From CG1-02-35-72 sp045046885 (GTDB lineage Bacteria > Bacteroidota > Bacteroidia > Flavobacteriales > Flavobacteriaceae): a DNA stretch of 32,236 nt. How positions within the stretch are numbered: position 1 is the first letter of the stretch; the number at the start of each line of letters is the position of its first letter. The notes under the pieces were generated by a model. The model did not search any database. It had not been told where the DNA came from and saw only the letters and a program-made list of their open reading frames with translations. Positions 1 through 9,804 of the stretch are shown piece after piece. The DNA lies in contig JASFYX010000010.1 in assembly GCA_045046885.1 (NCBI GenBank), positions 1-32,236 on the forward strand. Direction: 5' to 3'. The position numbers were made by a program, and so were the translations under genes.

Positions 1-3000
1 GGTGTATTTTTTGGTCAATCATTTCACGCAAATGGTACAAAATTATACTCAGCCCGTGTTATTCCATTTAAAGGTTCTTGGATAGAATTTGCAACAGATA
101 TCAATCAAGTAATGTATGCTTATATTGATAGAAAGAAAAAATTACCCGTAACGACGCTATTTAGAGCCATTGGTTTTGAACGCGATAAAGACATACTTGA
201 AATATTTGATCTTGCCGAAGAAATAAAAGTTTCTAAAGCGGGTCTTAAAAAAGTATTAGGTCGCAAATTAGCTGCCCGTGTTCTAAAAACTTGGTACGAA
301 GATTTTGTTGATGAAGATACAGGAGAAGTTGTGTCTATTGAACGTAATGAAATTGTTTTTGACCGTGATACCGTTTTAGAAAAAGACCACGTATTAGAAA
401 TTATTGAATCTGGTTCTAAAACAATTCTTTTACACAAAGAAGAAACTTATCAAGCCGATTATGCTATTATTCATAATACGCTTCAAAAAGATCCTACAAA
501 CTCAGAAAAAGAGGCTGTAGAATATATTTACAGACAATTACGTAACGCAGAACCACCAGATTACGAAACGGCTAAAGGCATAATTAACAAATTATTCTTT
601 TCTGAACAGCGTTATAATTTAGGGGAAGTTGGTCGTTACAGAATGAATAAAAAGTTAGAACTTGATGTTGATATGGACATTAAAGTACTGACCAAATTAG
701 ATATCATCACCATAATAAAATACTTGATAGAATTGATTAATTCTAAAGCAGAAGTAGATGATATTGATCACTTATCAAACAGACGTGTTAGAACTGTTGG
801 TGAGCAAATGGCCGGACAATTTGGTGTTGGTTTATCACGTATGGCAAGAACCATTCGTGAGCGTATGAATGTAAGAGATAATGAAGTATTTACAGCTTTA
901 GATTTGATAAATGCCAAAACTTTATCATCTGTAATTAATTCATTCTTTGGTACAAATCAGTTATCTCAATTTATGGATCAAACAAATCCGTTAGCAGAGA
1001 TTACGCATAAGCGTCGTTTATCGGCTTTAGGCCCAGGTGGTTTATCAAGAGAGCGCGCTGGATTTGAGGTACGTGATGTTCACTTTACACATTATGGTCG
1101 TTTGTGTCCAATTGAAACACCAGAGGGGCCAAATATTGGTCTTATTTCTTCACTTTCTGTTTATGCCAAAGTCAATAATTTAGGATTTATAGAAACACCT
1201 TACCGCGAAGTATTAGATGGTAAAGTAGATCAATCTAAACAACCTATTTATTTAAGTGCAGAAGAAGAAGAAGGTAAAAAAATTGCCCAATCTAATTTAG
1301 ACTTAGACGAAAATGGTCAAATTGTTTTAGATAAAGTTGTCGCAAGAGAAGAAGGTGATTTTCCTGTAATAGCATCAACTGATGTTGATTATATGGATGT
1401 ATCTCCAAATCAAATATCTTCTATCTCAGCATCACTTATTCCGTTCTTAGAACACGATGATGCCAACCGTGCCTTGATGGGGTCAAATATGATGCGTCAA
1501 GCCGTGCCATTAATGAAACCAGAAGCACCAATTGTTGGTACTGGTTTAGAACGTCGTGTGGCAAAAGATTCACGTATTTTAATAAATGCAGAAGGTAAAG
1601 GTATTGTAGAATATGTAGATTCTCAAGTAATTACTATTAAATACGACAGAACAGACAACCAACGTTTGGTTAGTTTTGATGAAGATACTAAAACTTATAA
1701 TCTAATTAAATTTAGAAAAACAAATCAAGGGACTTCCATCAACCTAAAACCTATTGTTAAAAAAGGTGATAAAGTTGAAGAAGGACAAGTACTTTGTGAA
1801 GGTTATGCTACTCAAAAAGGCGAATTGGCCTTAGGTAGAAATATGAAAGTAGCCTTTATGCCTTGGAAAGGGTATAACTTTGAGGATGCCATTGTGATTT
1901 CTGAAAAAGTAGTTCGTGAAGATATTTTTACTTCAATTCATATTGATGAATATTCACTTGATGTAAGAGATACTAAATTAGGCGCAGAAGAGTTGACGAA
2001 TGACATTCCGAATGTTAGTGAAGAAGCGACCAAAGATTTGGATGAAAATGGTATGATTCGTATTGGCGCCGAAGTAAAACCAGGCGACATTTTAATTGGT
2101 AAAATTACACCAAAAGGAGAATCAGATCCAACACCAGAAGAAAAACTTTTACGTGCTATATTTGGAGACAAAGCGGGTGATGTAAAAGATGCTTCGCTTA
2201 AAGCATCTCCTTCTTTACACGGTGTTGTTATAGATAAAAAATTATTTCAACGCACCATTAAAGACAAGCGTAAACGGACTCAAGAAAAAGAAGACATTGC
2301 GCTTTTAACTTCTAAATTTGATAATAAGTTTGAATCTTTAAGATCTAGATTAGTAGAAAAATTATTCCAACTTGTCAATGGTAAAACATCACAAGGTGTT
2401 AAAAATGATTTAAATGAAGAGATATTACCAAAAGGTAAAAAATTCACACTTAAATTATTAAATACTGTAGACGATTATACACATTTAACAAAAGGTACTT
2501 GGTCTACAGATAAATCACTCAATGTTTTAATAAATGAGTTAATTCATAACTATAAAATTAAAGTAAACGATTTACAAGGTGTATTGCGAAGAGAAAAATT
2601 CGCCATTACTGTAGGAGATGAATTACCCAATGGTATTATCAAGTTAGCCAAAGTTTATATTGCCAAAAAACGTAAGTTAAAAGTTGGTGATAAAATGGCG
2701 GGACGTCATGGTAATAAAGGTATTGTAGCCAGAATTGTACGCGCAGAAGATATGCCTTTCTTAGAAGATGGCACGCCTGTAGACATTGTATTAAATCCGC
2801 TTGGTGTACCATCTCGTATGAACATCGGTCAGATTTATGAAACTGTCTTAGGATGGGCTGGACAACGTTTAGGTAAAACGTATGCTACACCAATTTTTGA
2901 TGGGGCTACTTTAGACCAAATTACTGCTTTAACAGACGAAGCTGGCGTACCAATTTATGGTCATACTTATTTGTATGATGGTGGTACAGGAGAGCGTTTT

Positions 3001-3363
3001 GATCAAGCAGCGACTGTAGGTGTTATTTATATGATTAAATTAGGTCATATGATTGACGATAAGATGCATGCACGTTCAATAGGACCCTATTCTTTAATTA
3101 CACAACAACCTCTTGGTGGTAAAGCACAAATGGGTGGTCAGCGTTTAGGAGAAATGGAAGTTTGGGCCTTAGAAGCTTATGGTGCATCGGCAACATTAAG
3201 AGAAATGTTAACTGTAAAATCTGATGATGTATATGGCCGTGCCAAAACTTACGAATCTATCGTAAAAGGAGAGCCTATGCCAGAACCAGGTTTACCAGAG
3301 TCTTTCAATGTGTTAATGCACGAGTTGAAAGGTTTAGGTTTAGATTTACGCTTAGAAGAATAA
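1..3363 (+). CDS. rpoB: RNA polymerase beta subunit, 5'-truncated by window edge
   Basis: Beta subunit of RNA polymerase; with beta' it forms the active centre for all transcription. The reading frame is open from base 1 (first residues GVFFGQSFHANG), so the ATG at 112 is an internal Met, not the start. The visible 1120 residues lack roughly the first 150 of the usual flavobacterial length. The rifampicin-binding cluster lies at about 940-1040 and reads QLSQFMDQTNPLAEITHKRR followed by LSALGPGGL; the Asp, His and Ser positions that mutate in resistant strains are the normal sensitive residues. The late catalytic segment GDKMAGRHGNKGI is intact near 2690-2730. rpoC follows after 66 bases in the same direction. 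The identity is certain; only the N-terminus is missing. Confidence 0.98.
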   Translation, partial: GVFFGQSFHANGTKLYSARVIPFKGSWIEFATDINQVMYAYIDRKKKLPVTTLFRAIGFERDKDILEIFDLAEEIKVSKAGLKKVLGRKLAARVLKTWYEDFVDEDTGEVVSIERNEIVFDRDTVLEKDHVLEIIESGSKTILLHKEETYQADYAIIHNTLQKDPTNSEKEAVEYIYRQLRNAEPPDYETAKGIINKLFFSEQRYNLGEVGRYRMNKKLELDVDMDIKVLTKLDIITIIKYLIELINSKAEVDDIDHLSNRRVRTVGEQMAGQFGVGLSRMARTIRERMNVRDNEVFTALDLINAKTLSSVINSFFGTNQLSQFMDQTNPLAEITHKRRLSALGPGGLSRERAGFEVRDVHFTHYGRLCPIETPEGPNIGLISSLSVYAKVNNLGFIETPYREVLDGKVDQSKQPIYLSAEEEEGKKIAQSNLDLDENGQIVLDKVVAREEGDFPVIASTDVDYMDVSPNQISSISASLIPFLEHDDANRALMGSNMMRQAVPLMKPEAPIVGTGLERRVAKDSRILINAEGKGIVEYVDSQVITIKYDRTDNQRLVSFDEDTKTYNLIKFRKTNQGTSINLKPIVKKGDKVEEGQVLCEGYATQKGELALGRNMKVAFMPWKGYNFEDAIVISEKVVREDIFTSIHIDEYSLDVRDTKLGAEELTNDIPNVSEEATKDLDENGMIRIGAEVKPGDILIGKITPKGESDPTPEEKLLRAIFGDKAGDVKDASLKASPSLHGVVIDKKLFQRTIKDKRKRTQEKEDIALLTSKFDNKFESLRSRLVEKLFQLVNGKTSQGVKNDLNEEILPKGKKFTLKLLNTVDDYTHLTKGTWSTDKSLNVLINELIHNYKIKVNDLQGVLRREKFAITVGDELPNGIIKLAKVYIAKKRKLKVGDKMAGRHGNKGIVARIVRAEDMPFLEDGTPVDIVLNPLGVPSRMNIGQIYETVLGWAGQRLGKTYATPIFDGATLDQITALTDEAGVPIYGHTYLYDGGTGERFDQAATVGVIYMIKLGHMIDDKMHARSIGPYSLITQQPLGGKAQMGGQRLGEMEVWALEAYGASATLREMLTVKSDDVYGRAKTYESIVKGEPMPEPGLPESFNVLMHELKGLGLDLRLEE

Positions 3364-3375
3364 TAACATACAGTT

Positions 3376-3395
3376 GTTCCGATATATCGGGATAG
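3376..3395. repeat. Short palindromic repeat in rpoB-rpoC spacer
   Basis: This 20-base unit GTTCCGATATATCGGGATAG contains the perfect palindrome CCGATATATCGG at 3379-3390. A second 20-base copy at 16642-16661 has identical flanks and differs only by two symmetric changes that keep the palindrome. It occupies about a third of the rpoB-rpoC spacer and could fold as a small hairpin in the mRNA. Confidence 0.7.
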
Positions 3396-3429
3396 AAATT
3401 AATTTTTATAAAAATCTGATTCCATTATT

Positions 3430-6400
3430 ATGGCAAGACAAAACGAAAAATACACTGTAAAAAAGTTTAATAAAATAACAATTGGTTTATCTTCTCCAGA
3501 AGCTATTCTAGAGAAATCTAGAGGAGAAGTACTTAAACCAGAAACCATAAATTACCGTACGCACAAACCAGAAAGAGATGGTTTGTTTTGTGAACGTATT
3601 TTTGGCCCTATAAAAGATTTTGAATGTGCTTGTGGTAAATACAAACGCATTCGTTATAAAGGAATTGTGTGTGATAGATGTGGTGTTGAAGTGACTGAAA
3701 AGAAAGTTCGTAGAGACCGCGTTGGACATATAAACCTTGTAGTACCTGTAGCTCATATTTGGTATTTTAGATCACTTCCCAATAAAATGGGATACCTTCT
3801 AGGATTGCCATCTAAGCGTTTAGATATGATAATATATTACGAAAGATATGTTGTTATTCAGCCAGGTAATACCAAAAATGCAGAAGGAGAGCCGCTACAA
3901 AAAATGGATTTCTTAACAGAAGAAGAGTATCTAGATATATTAGAAACTGTTCCTCAAGACAACCAATATTTAGACGACTCAGATCCTAATAAATTCATCG
4001 CCAAAATGGGTGCTGAATGTTTATTAGAATTGCTTTCTAGAATTGACTTAGACGAATTGTCTTACCAATTGCGTCATAAAGCCAATACAGAAACTTCTAA
4101 ACAACGTAAAACAGAAGCTTTAAAACGCTTAAAAGTTGTTGAGTCGTTTAGAGATGCGCAAAAAAATAGAGAAAACAAACCAGAGTGGATGATTATGCAG
4201 GTTGTACCTGTTATTCCGCCAGAATTACGTCCTTTAGTACCTTTAGATGGTGGTCGTTTTGCAACATCAGATTTAAATGATTTGTACCGTCGTGTTATTA
4301 TTAGAAATAACCGTCTTAAGAGATTAATTGAGATAAAAGCACCAGAAGTTATTTTACGTAATGAAAAACGTATGTTACAAGAATCTGTAGATTCATTGTT
4401 CGACAATACACGTAAATCTTCTGCTGTTAAAACAGATTCTAACCGTCCTTTAAAATCTTTATCAGATTCATTAAAAGGAAAACAAGGACGTTTCCGTCAA
4501 AATTTATTAGGTAAACGTGTCGATTATTCAGCACGTTCTGTAATTGTTGTAGGACCTACTTTAAAAATGTTCGAATGTGGTTTACCAAAAGGGATGGCTG
4601 CAGAGCTTTACAAACCCTTTATTATCCGTAAATTAATAGAGCGCGGCATTGTAAAAACGGTTAAATCTGCTAAGAAAATTATAGACAAAAAAGAACCTGT
4701 AGTTTGGGATATTTTAGAAAATGTTATTAAAGGACACCCGGTATTATTAAACCGTGCGCCTACGTTACACCGTTTAGGTATTCAAGCATTCCAACCAAAA
4801 CTTATTGAAGGTAAAGCTATTCAGTTACATCCATTAGCATGTACAGCGTTTAATGCGGATTTTGATGGGGATCAGATGGCAGTACATTTACCACTTGGAC
4901 CTGAAGCTGTTTTAGAATCACAACTATTAATGCTAGCGTCTTTAAATATTTTGAATCCGGCAAACGGTCAACCTATTACAGTACCTTCTCAAGATATGGT
5001 TTTAGGTCTTTATTATATGACTAAAGAACGTAAATCTACTAAAGAATTGTCTATAAAAGGTGAAGGATTAACTTTCTATTCTCCAGAAGAAGTTACTATT
5101 GCTTTTAATGAGAAAGCGGTTGTTTTAAATGCACGTATTACAGTAAGGACAAAAGATTTAGACGAAAGTGGTAATATTGTTACCAAGCTTATAAAAACGA
5201 CTGTAGGACGTGTATTGTTTAATGAAGTAGTTCCAGAAAAAGTAGGTTATATAAACGAAGTGTTGACTAAAAAATCTCTTAGAGGTATTATTGGAAAAGT
5301 TTTAAAACTAACCGATGTACCAACAACAGGGCAGTTTTTAGATGCTATTAAAAACATGGGTTATTACTATGCCTTTAAAGGTGGTTTGTCGTTTAGTTTA
5401 GGCGATATTATCATCCCTAAAGAAAAGGAAACGATGATTGCTTCTTCAAATAAACAAGTAGAAACAATTATGGCTAACTACAATATGGGTATGCTAACTA
5501 ATAACGAAAGGTATAACCAAATTATTGATGTTTGGACATCGACAAATGTACGTTTAACAGAATTGGCTATGAAACGTATTAGCGAAGACAAACAAGGGTT
5601 TAACTCTGTTTATATGATGCTAGATTCTGGAGCTCGTGGCTCTAAAGAACAAATACGTCAATTAACAGGTATGCGTGGTTTGATGGCTAAACCTAAAAAA
5701 TCTACAGCAGGTGGCGGTGAAATTATTGAAAATCCAATTTTATCTAACTTTAAAGAAGGCTTGTCAATTTTAGAATATTTTATTTCTACTCACGGTGCGC
5801 GTAAAGGTCTTGCCGATACCGCTTTAAAAACAGCGGATGCAGGTTATTTAACACGTCGTTTGGTTGATGTATCACAAGACGTTATTGTAAATATTGAAGA
5901 TTGCGGTACTTTACGTGGTTTAGAAGTAAGTCCTCTTAAAAAGAATGATGAGGTAGTTGAAACTTTAGCTGAGAGAATTTTAGGACGTGTATCATTACAC
6001 GATGTTTACAATCCTTTAGACCAAGCGTTAATGGTGTCATCTGGAGATGTTATTACTGACGAGATTGCAGATGCTATTGAAGCGTCTCCTATTGAATCTG
6101 TTGAGGTGCGTTCAGCATTAACTTGCGAAGCTAAAAAAGGTATTTGTGCTAAATGTTATGGGTACAATTTATCTACACGTAATATGGTTCAAAGAGGTGA
6201 AGCTGTTGGTGTTGTTGCTGCACAATCTATTGGAGAACCTGGCACACAGTTAACATTGCGTACTTTCCACGTTGGTGGTATTGCGGGTAATATTTCAGAA
6301 GAAAATAAATTGGTTGCCAAATTTAGTGGCGCTATAGAAATTGAAGATTTAAGAACTGTTGAAGGCGAAAATAAAGAAGGCGAAAAAATAGAAACAGTTA

Positions 6401-7704
6401 TTTCTCGTACTTCAGAAATTAAAGTAATCGATAAGAAAAGAGGCGTGGTTTTGAGTACAAATAACCTCCCTTACGGCTCAGAAATTTTTGTCAAAGGAAA
6501 AAAATCTATTAAAAAAGGTGATATAATTTGTCAATGGGATCCCTATAATGGTGTAATTGTATCAGAATTTAAAGGTAAAATTGTTTTTGAAAATATTGAT
6601 CAAGGTGTTACTTATCAAATTGAAATTGATGAGCAAACAGGTTTCCAAGAAAAAGTAATTTCTGATTCTAAAAGCAAAAAAGTTATTCCTACTTTATTAA
6701 TTAATGATAATAAAGGCGTTACATTACGTTCTTACAGTTTACCAGTTGGGGCGCATTTAATGGTTGAAGATGGCGAGAAGATTGAAGCAGGTAAAACATT
6801 GGTTAAAATACCTAGAAAATCTGCTAAAGCCGGTGATATTACAGGTGGTTTACCGCGTGTAACAGAATTGTTTGAAGCGCGTAACCCGTCTAATCCTGCT
6901 GTGGTTGCAGCTATTGATGGTGTTATTTCTTTTGGTAAAATTAAACGTGGTAACCGCGAGATAATTGTAGAATCTAAAACGGGCGATATTAAAAAATACC
7001 TCGTAAAATTATCCAATCAAATCTTAGTGCAAGAAAACGATTATGTTAAAGCGGGTATGTCTCTGTCTGATGGTTCTATAACGCCTAAAGATATTTTAGA
7101 TATACAAGGGCCCACTAAAGTTCAAGAATATTTGGTAAACGAAATTCAAGAAGTTTATAGATTACAAGGAGTGAAAATTAATGATAAACACTTTGAAGTT
7201 GTTGTAAGACAAATGATGCAAAAAGTGAATATTATTGATACAGGTGATACTTTATTTTTAGAAAATCAATTAGTTCATAAAAACGATTTTATAGCCGAAA
7301 ACGATGCTATTTATGGTAAAAAAGTGGTAATATCTGCTGGCGATTCAGAAAATATGAAAGAAGGTATGATTGTTACATCTCGCGATTTAAGAGACGAAAA
7401 TTCTATCTTAAGACGTGAAGATAAAGCACTAATTGAAGCCCGTGATGCTGTTGCTGCAACTGCAGAACCAATATTACAAGGTATAACTAGAGCTTCGCTA
7501 CAAACCAAATCGTTTATTTCTGCAGCTTCTTTCCAAGAGACAACTAAGGTACTTAACGAAGCCGCTGTAGCAGGTAAAGAAGATTTCTTAGAAGGTCTTA
7601 AAGAAAATGTAATTGTAGGTAAAAGAATTCCTGCAGGTACTGGTATGCGTATATACGATAAAGTAATTGTTGGCTCTCAAGAAGAAATGGAGAAAGCACT
7701 TTAA
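3430..7704 (+). CDS. rpoC: RNA polymerase beta' subunit
   Basis: Beta' subunit (1424 residues, normal for Bacteroidota) carrying the catalytic Mg site. The N-terminal zinc finger has Cys at residues 66, 68, 81 and 84. The absolutely conserved NADFDGD motif is at residues 475-481, with the three metal-binding Asp at 477, 479 and 481. The second zinc site lies around nt 6120-6160 (CEAKKGICAKCYG plus an upstream Cys), followed by the trigger-loop/bridge region AAQSIGEPGTQLTLRTFH. The ATG at 3430 gives the standard start MARQNEKYTVKKFNKI. It is cotranscribed with rpoB upstream and the DUF3467 gene 11 bases downstream. I see no frameshift or anomaly. Confidence 0.98.
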   Translation: MARQNEKYTVKKFNKITIGLSSPEAILEKSRGEVLKPETINYRTHKPERDGLFCERIFGPIKDFECACGKYKRIRYKGIVCDRCGVEVTEKKVRRDRVGHINLVVPVAHIWYFRSLPNKMGYLLGLPSKRLDMIIYYERYVVIQPGNTKNAEGEPLQKMDFLTEEEYLDILETVPQDNQYLDDSDPNKFIAKMGAECLLELLSRIDLDELSYQLRHKANTETSKQRKTEALKRLKVVESFRDAQKNRENKPEWMIMQVVPVIPPELRPLVPLDGGRFATSDLNDLYRRVIIRNNRLKRLIEIKAPEVILRNEKRMLQESVDSLFDNTRKSSAVKTDSNRPLKSLSDSLKGKQGRFRQNLLGKRVDYSARSVIVVGPTLKMFECGLPKGMAAELYKPFIIRKLIERGIVKTVKSAKKIIDKKEPVVWDILENVIKGHPVLLNRAPTLHRLGIQAFQPKLIEGKAIQLHPLACTAFNADFDGDQMAVHLPLGPEAVLESQLLMLASLNILNPANGQPITVPSQDMVLGLYYMTKERKSTKELSIKGEGLTFYSPEEVTIAFNEKAVVLNARITVRTKDLDESGNIVTKLIKTTVGRVLFNEVVPEKVGYINEVLTKKSLRGIIGKVLKLTDVPTTGQFLDAIKNMGYYYAFKGGLSFSLGDIIIPKEKETMIASSNKQVETIMANYNMGMLTNNERYNQIIDVWTSTNVRLTELAMKRISEDKQGFNSVYMMLDSGARGSKEQIRQLTGMRGLMAKPKKSTAGGGEIIENPILSNFKEGLSILEYFISTHGARKGLADTALKTADAGYLTRRLVDVSQDVIVNIEDCGTLRGLEVSPLKKNDEVVETLAERILGRVSLHDVYNPLDQALMVSSGDVITDEIADAIEASPIESVEVRSALTCEAKKGICAKCYGYNLSTRNMVQRGEAVGVVAAQSIGEPGTQLTLRTFHVGGIAGNISEENKLVAKFSGAIEIEDLRTVEGENKEGEKIETVISRTSEIKVIDKKRGVVLSTNNLPYGSEIFVKGKKSIKKGDIICQWDPYNGVIVSEFKGKIVFENIDQGVTYQIEIDEQTGFQEKVISDSKSKKVIPTLLINDNKGVTLRSYSLPVGAHLMVEDGEKIEAGKTLVKIPRKSAKAGDITGGLPRVTELFEARNPSNPAVVAAIDGVISFGKIKRGNREIIVESKTGDIKKYLVKLSNQILVQENDYVKAGMSLSDGSITPKDILDIQGPTKVQEYLVNEIQEVYRLQGVKINDKHFEVVVRQMMQKVNIIDTGDTLFLENQLVHKNDFIAENDAIYGKKVVISAGDSENMKEGMIVTSRDLRDENSILRREDKALIEARDAVAATAEPILQGITRASLQTKSFISAASFQETTKVLNEAAVAGKEDFLEGLKENVIVGKRIPAGTGMRIYDKVIVGSQEEMEKAL

Positions 7705-7715
7705 ATTTTTAAATT

Positions 7716-8027
7716 ATGGCAGACGAAAAGAAACAAGAAAATCAACTTAATATTGAATTAGATGAAGCTATGGCCGATGGCACTTATGCCAACTTAGCCA
7801 TTATAAATCATTCTGTTTCAGAATTTGTAGTCGATTTTATTAATGTTATGCCAGGTACACCTAAAGCAAAAGTCAAATCGCGCATTATTTTGACACCACA
7901 GCACGCTAAGCGATTGGTAAATGCTTTGGCAGATAATATTAAGAAATTTGAAGAAGCTCATGGTGATATTAAAGATTATGAACAACCGCCAATTCCTATG
8001 AATTTTGGGCCGGCAGGTCAAGCATAA
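7716..8027 (+). CDS. DUF3467 family protein
   Basis: A 103-residue soluble, acidic protein. The body (about residues 20-85) matches the DUF3467 family: a YANLAIINHSVSEFVVDF segment, then MPG and a basic segment KAKVKSRIILTPQHAKRLVNAL. The C-terminus is Pro/Gly-rich. It starts 11 bases after the rpoC stop and precedes a strong terminator, so it is the last gene of the rpoBC transcript. As I recall, the family sits beside rpoC in many Bacteroidota, which hints at a link to transcription, but its biochemical role is not established. Family assignment is confident; function is unknown. Confidence 0.9.
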   Translation: MADEKKQENQLNIELDEAMADGTYANLAIINHSVSEFVVDFINVMPGTPKAKVKSRIILTPQHAKRLVNALADNIKKFEEAHGDIKDYEQPPIPMNFGPAGQA

Positions 8028-8030
8028 ATA

Positions 8031-8060
8031 AAAAAGGCTGAACATTTGTTCAGCCTTTTT
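8031..8060. terminator. Bidirectional intrinsic terminator
   Basis: A 13-bp perfect stem, AAAAAGGCTGAAC (8031-8043) pairing with GTTCAGCCTTTTT (8048-8060), has a 4-base loop ATTT. The A-run on one side and the T-run on the other make it work in both directions. It lies between the convergent DUF3467 gene and the glycosyltransferase gene and should end both transcripts. Confidence 0.92.
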
Positions 8061-8090
8061 TATTAATTTGATGCGGTACAGAAAAAGGAT

Positions 8091-9596
8091 TTATTCTGAG
8101 GAACCATTTAGTTTGTAAATTTCGCCTTTGCCTATAGTCTTAGTGAGTTTGTAATGTTTTTTAAGGTAGTCTATAAAATAATTATTATTAGTTGGGTTGT
8201 CGTATAAAAATGGAATTTCACCATTTTTTGTAACAATAATCTTTGGCTGTACAGTTTCTAAAATATAAGTGAGTTCTTCTAAACAGTTTTTACGGGTATT
8301 TCCATAAAAAGGATACAAATTTTCTCTTTTTATATTTGAAGGATGTGTTACGGCTTTTGTAAGTGGACTCCTATCTAACTCCCAATAACCTATATGAAAA
8401 TCTAAGAAAAAGACCTTATCGGTTACTTTAATTGAGCTTTTTAAATACGCTGGAATTTCAATACCTTCTCCGTTATACAAAGATTGATTATTTAATAATC
8501 TATTCCCTAAAAACAAATATTCTTTGTAAGATTCTAGAGGTAGCAGAGCAAATAAAATTAAAAGTCCAAGACTTAGAATTTTGTTTCTAGGTTTTATTAC
8601 TGATACTAAAAAAGGTATTAGCAACATAACTAAAAATGGATACAGCTGTAATAAATAGTGCCCGTTAATTTTACCTATCATTAAAAATGAATTGAGTATA
8701 CCTATGATAGCAGACAAGATTAAAAGCAAAGAATAATTACTGATAATAGTTATTTTTTTTCGCCATTTCAGAAAACCTAAGACAAAGGGTAAAATAAATA
8801 AAACAGGTATGATGATATTGTATTTTTCTTGAAAAGGAGTATTGCAATAAGCCAAAGATGCTAAAAAGACAGAATCAAAGTAAAGTTTATCTAACCCTTG
8901 TAAATGATAAGGTAAACAGATTAAAATGAAAGGAATACCTGTACTTATTCCTAAAGCGCTTATGTAGTAGAATGATTTTTTGAATGATAATTCCTGAAGA
9001 AGTAAATAGAAATAACTTATAGAAATGAATAAAAATGCGTAGCTTAAATTAAGTTTCATAAGTAAGGCACATCCAAAAAGAAGACCTGCCCATAAAATGT
9101 TTTGAAGCCCTCTTTTTCTGAGTATAAAATAGAAACCAAATAAGAAAAAAAACATTGAGAGGTGTTCAGACATAACACCTTGAACATCGCCAAAAAGGCT
9201 CGATGTATATATATACAGCAAACCCATCCATAAACCTGCTTTTTTAGAGTGTATTTTAATGCCAATCTTATAAACTATAAATGATGTAGAGGCTATTACA
9301 AGTGCGCCAATCAGTCTGATTGCAATAAAGCTTTTGCCAAAAACATAAATAATACTAGCAAAGAACAGAAAGACAAGCGGTGGTTTTAAATCCCATAACT
9401 CGGTATATGGTAAATGACCGTTAACCCACGATTGCCCCATTATAATAAACGTACTTTCATCTCTATTTATATAATCCCTAAAGAAAAAAGGAAAACGAAT
9501 AATAAAGGTGATAAAAGAAAATAAAAGGAAAATTATTTTTCCATTTAGGCCATAAATAGACTTTAAATAAGCCTTTGGCAAAACAGTTATTTTCAA
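8091..9596 (-). CDS. GT39-type (ArnT/PMT-like) membrane glycosyltransferase
   Basis: An integral membrane protein of 501 residues with about a dozen hydrophobic segments. Such GT-C enzymes transfer sugars from polyprenyl-phosphate donors on the periplasmic side. The first periplasmic loop carries the signature of the family: RDYINRDESTF followed by PYTELWDLKPPL, with the acidic residues expected for catalysis after the first membrane helix. A soluble C-terminal part (about residues 370-501) follows the last helix. The start at 9596 is a TTG; an in-frame TAA lies nine bases upstream and there is no ATG before the first helix, so a non-ATG start is likely. It is divergent from the TonB receptor and convergent with the rpoC operon. 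Acceptor and donor are not predictable; lipid A, cell-wall or protein O-glycosylation are all possible. Confidence 0.8.
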   Translation of the reverse strand: MKITVLPKAYLKSIYGLNGKIIFLLFSFITFIIRFPFFFRDYINRDESTFIIMGQSWVNGHLPYTELWDLKPPLVFLFFASIIYVFGKSFIAIRLIGALVIASTSFIVYKIGIKIHSKKAGLWMGLLYIYTSSLFGDVQGVMSEHLSMFFFLFGFYFILRKRGLQNILWAGLLFGCALLMKLNLSYAFLFISISYFYLLLQELSFKKSFYYISALGISTGIPFILICLPYHLQGLDKLYFDSVFLASLAYCNTPFQEKYNIIIPVLFILPFVLGFLKWRKKITIISNYSLLLILSAIIGILNSFLMIGKINGHYLLQLYPFLVMLLIPFLVSVIKPRNKILSLGLLILFALLPLESYKEYLFLGNRLLNNQSLYNGEGIEIPAYLKSSIKVTDKVFFLDFHIGYWELDRSPLTKAVTHPSNIKRENLYPFYGNTRKNCLEELTYILETVQPKIIVTKNGEIPFLYDNPTNNNYFIDYLKKHYKLTKTIGKGEIYKLNGSSE

Positions 9597-9774
9597 GTTG
9601 TTTTACAATTGATTTCTCGCAAGATACTAAAAATGAATAATTAATAGCAAGTCTTTAATAAGAATCTGTAAATATTTAATTTACAGCAACTAAAAGAGTG
9701 AAAATGATTTGTTGATTGTCCATAAAAATAAAAATTATTACTTAAAAAAAGGAGCCCAACTAGTTGTAAAAATT

Positions 9775-9782
9775 TATCTTTG
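9775..9782 (+). promoter_or_regulatory. -7 promoter box TATCTTTG
   Basis: An exact match to the Bacteroidota primary-sigma -7 consensus TAnnTTTG, 22 bases before the ATG at 9805. No clear -33 TTG lies at the right distance. Its position argues against the TTG-initiated reading frame that begins at 9709. Confidence 0.6.
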
Positions 9783-9804
9783 CCCGCTTAAAACGAATCT
9801 CATT

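Noticed and set aside
9709..9804. TTG-initiated N-terminal extension of the TonB receptor
   Set aside because: It would precede the signal peptide and run through the TATCTTTG promoter box at 9775-9782; the ATG at 9805 starts a clean signal peptide.
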